Source: an uncultured Ruminococcus sp.
GTDB taxonomy: Bacteria; Bacillota; Clostridia; Oscillospirales; Ruminococcaceae
Length of the DNA: 5,541 bases
Direction: 5' to 3'
Assembly: GCA_937898375.1 (NCBI GenBank)
Contig: CALEJX010000251.1
Location: forward strand, 1 to 5,541
The stretch's first letter is position 1; each line of letters opens with the position of its first letter. A program made the translations under genes and the position numbers. Below, one piece after another: positions 5,527-5,541 of the stretch. The notes under the pieces are model-generated. The model was not told the origin of the DNA, made no database searches, and saw only the letters and a list, made by a program, of their open reading frames with translations.

Positions 5527-5541
5527 TTCTGTGAAACAGAA
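5527..5541. repeat. Inverted repeat cut by the window edge
   Basis: TTCTGT (5527-5532) pairs with ACAGAA (5536-5541) around GAA. The left arm is preceded by more T, so the stem may extend beyond the window. It could be a terminator of a neighbouring gene or the end of a repeat; it cannot be decided here. Confidence 0.3.

Overview
The window looks like a stretch of a Clostridia-type Bacillota chromosome, perhaps Oscillospiraceae/Ruminococcaceae. This is judged from codon style, strong AGGAGG-type ribosome binding sites, a GTG start, T-tailed terminators, and a DUF3320-type helicase-nuclease beside a TetR/ABC-ABC cassette. No taxonomic marker gene is present, so the placement is an impression.

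Layout. Positions 1-972 (+) carry the last 323 codons of a large helicase/nuclease-type protein: a Vsr-like MTES_1575-type endonuclease domain followed by a DUF3320 region. About 110 bases of convergent intergenic DNA follow, holding one palindromic GTAGGGGCGA-type repeat and a Rho-independent terminator that serves the opposite strand. The rest is a minus-strand cassette read from right to left: a TetR-family repressor (5440-4835), a 228-base gap, and two half-size ABC transporters with exporter-type fold (4606-2819 and 2819-1083). The two ABC genes overlap in a TAATG junction, so they are almost certainly translated together and form a heterodimer.

Regulation. A 29-bp near-perfect palindrome just upstream of tetR is the obvious autoregulatory operator. 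The gap between tetR and the first ABC gene is unusually structured. It holds, in transcription order, an 88-bp element with 10-bp inverted ends built from two copies of the GTAGGGGCGA palindrome, a nested inverted repeat, a hairpin with a T5 tail (probable terminator), and then a GTTAG-N6-CTAAC palindrome and a small TTTGT-T-ACAAA palindrome just ahead of the AGGAGG site. The ABC pair may therefore have its own promoter and a second input besides TetR.

Function. Sequence details of the ABC pair (DEATAFADP in one partner, DEATASLD in the other) recall, from memory, the siderophore-type exporter-fold transporters IrtAB and YbtPQ. The GTTAG/CTAAC palindrome vaguely recalls DtxR/IdeR-type metal-repressor boxes. 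Together they suggest a testable hypothesis of metal- or siderophore-linked transport, but drug or peptide export is equally compatible with the sequence. I see no CRISPR array, tRNA, rRNA or complete insertion sequence.
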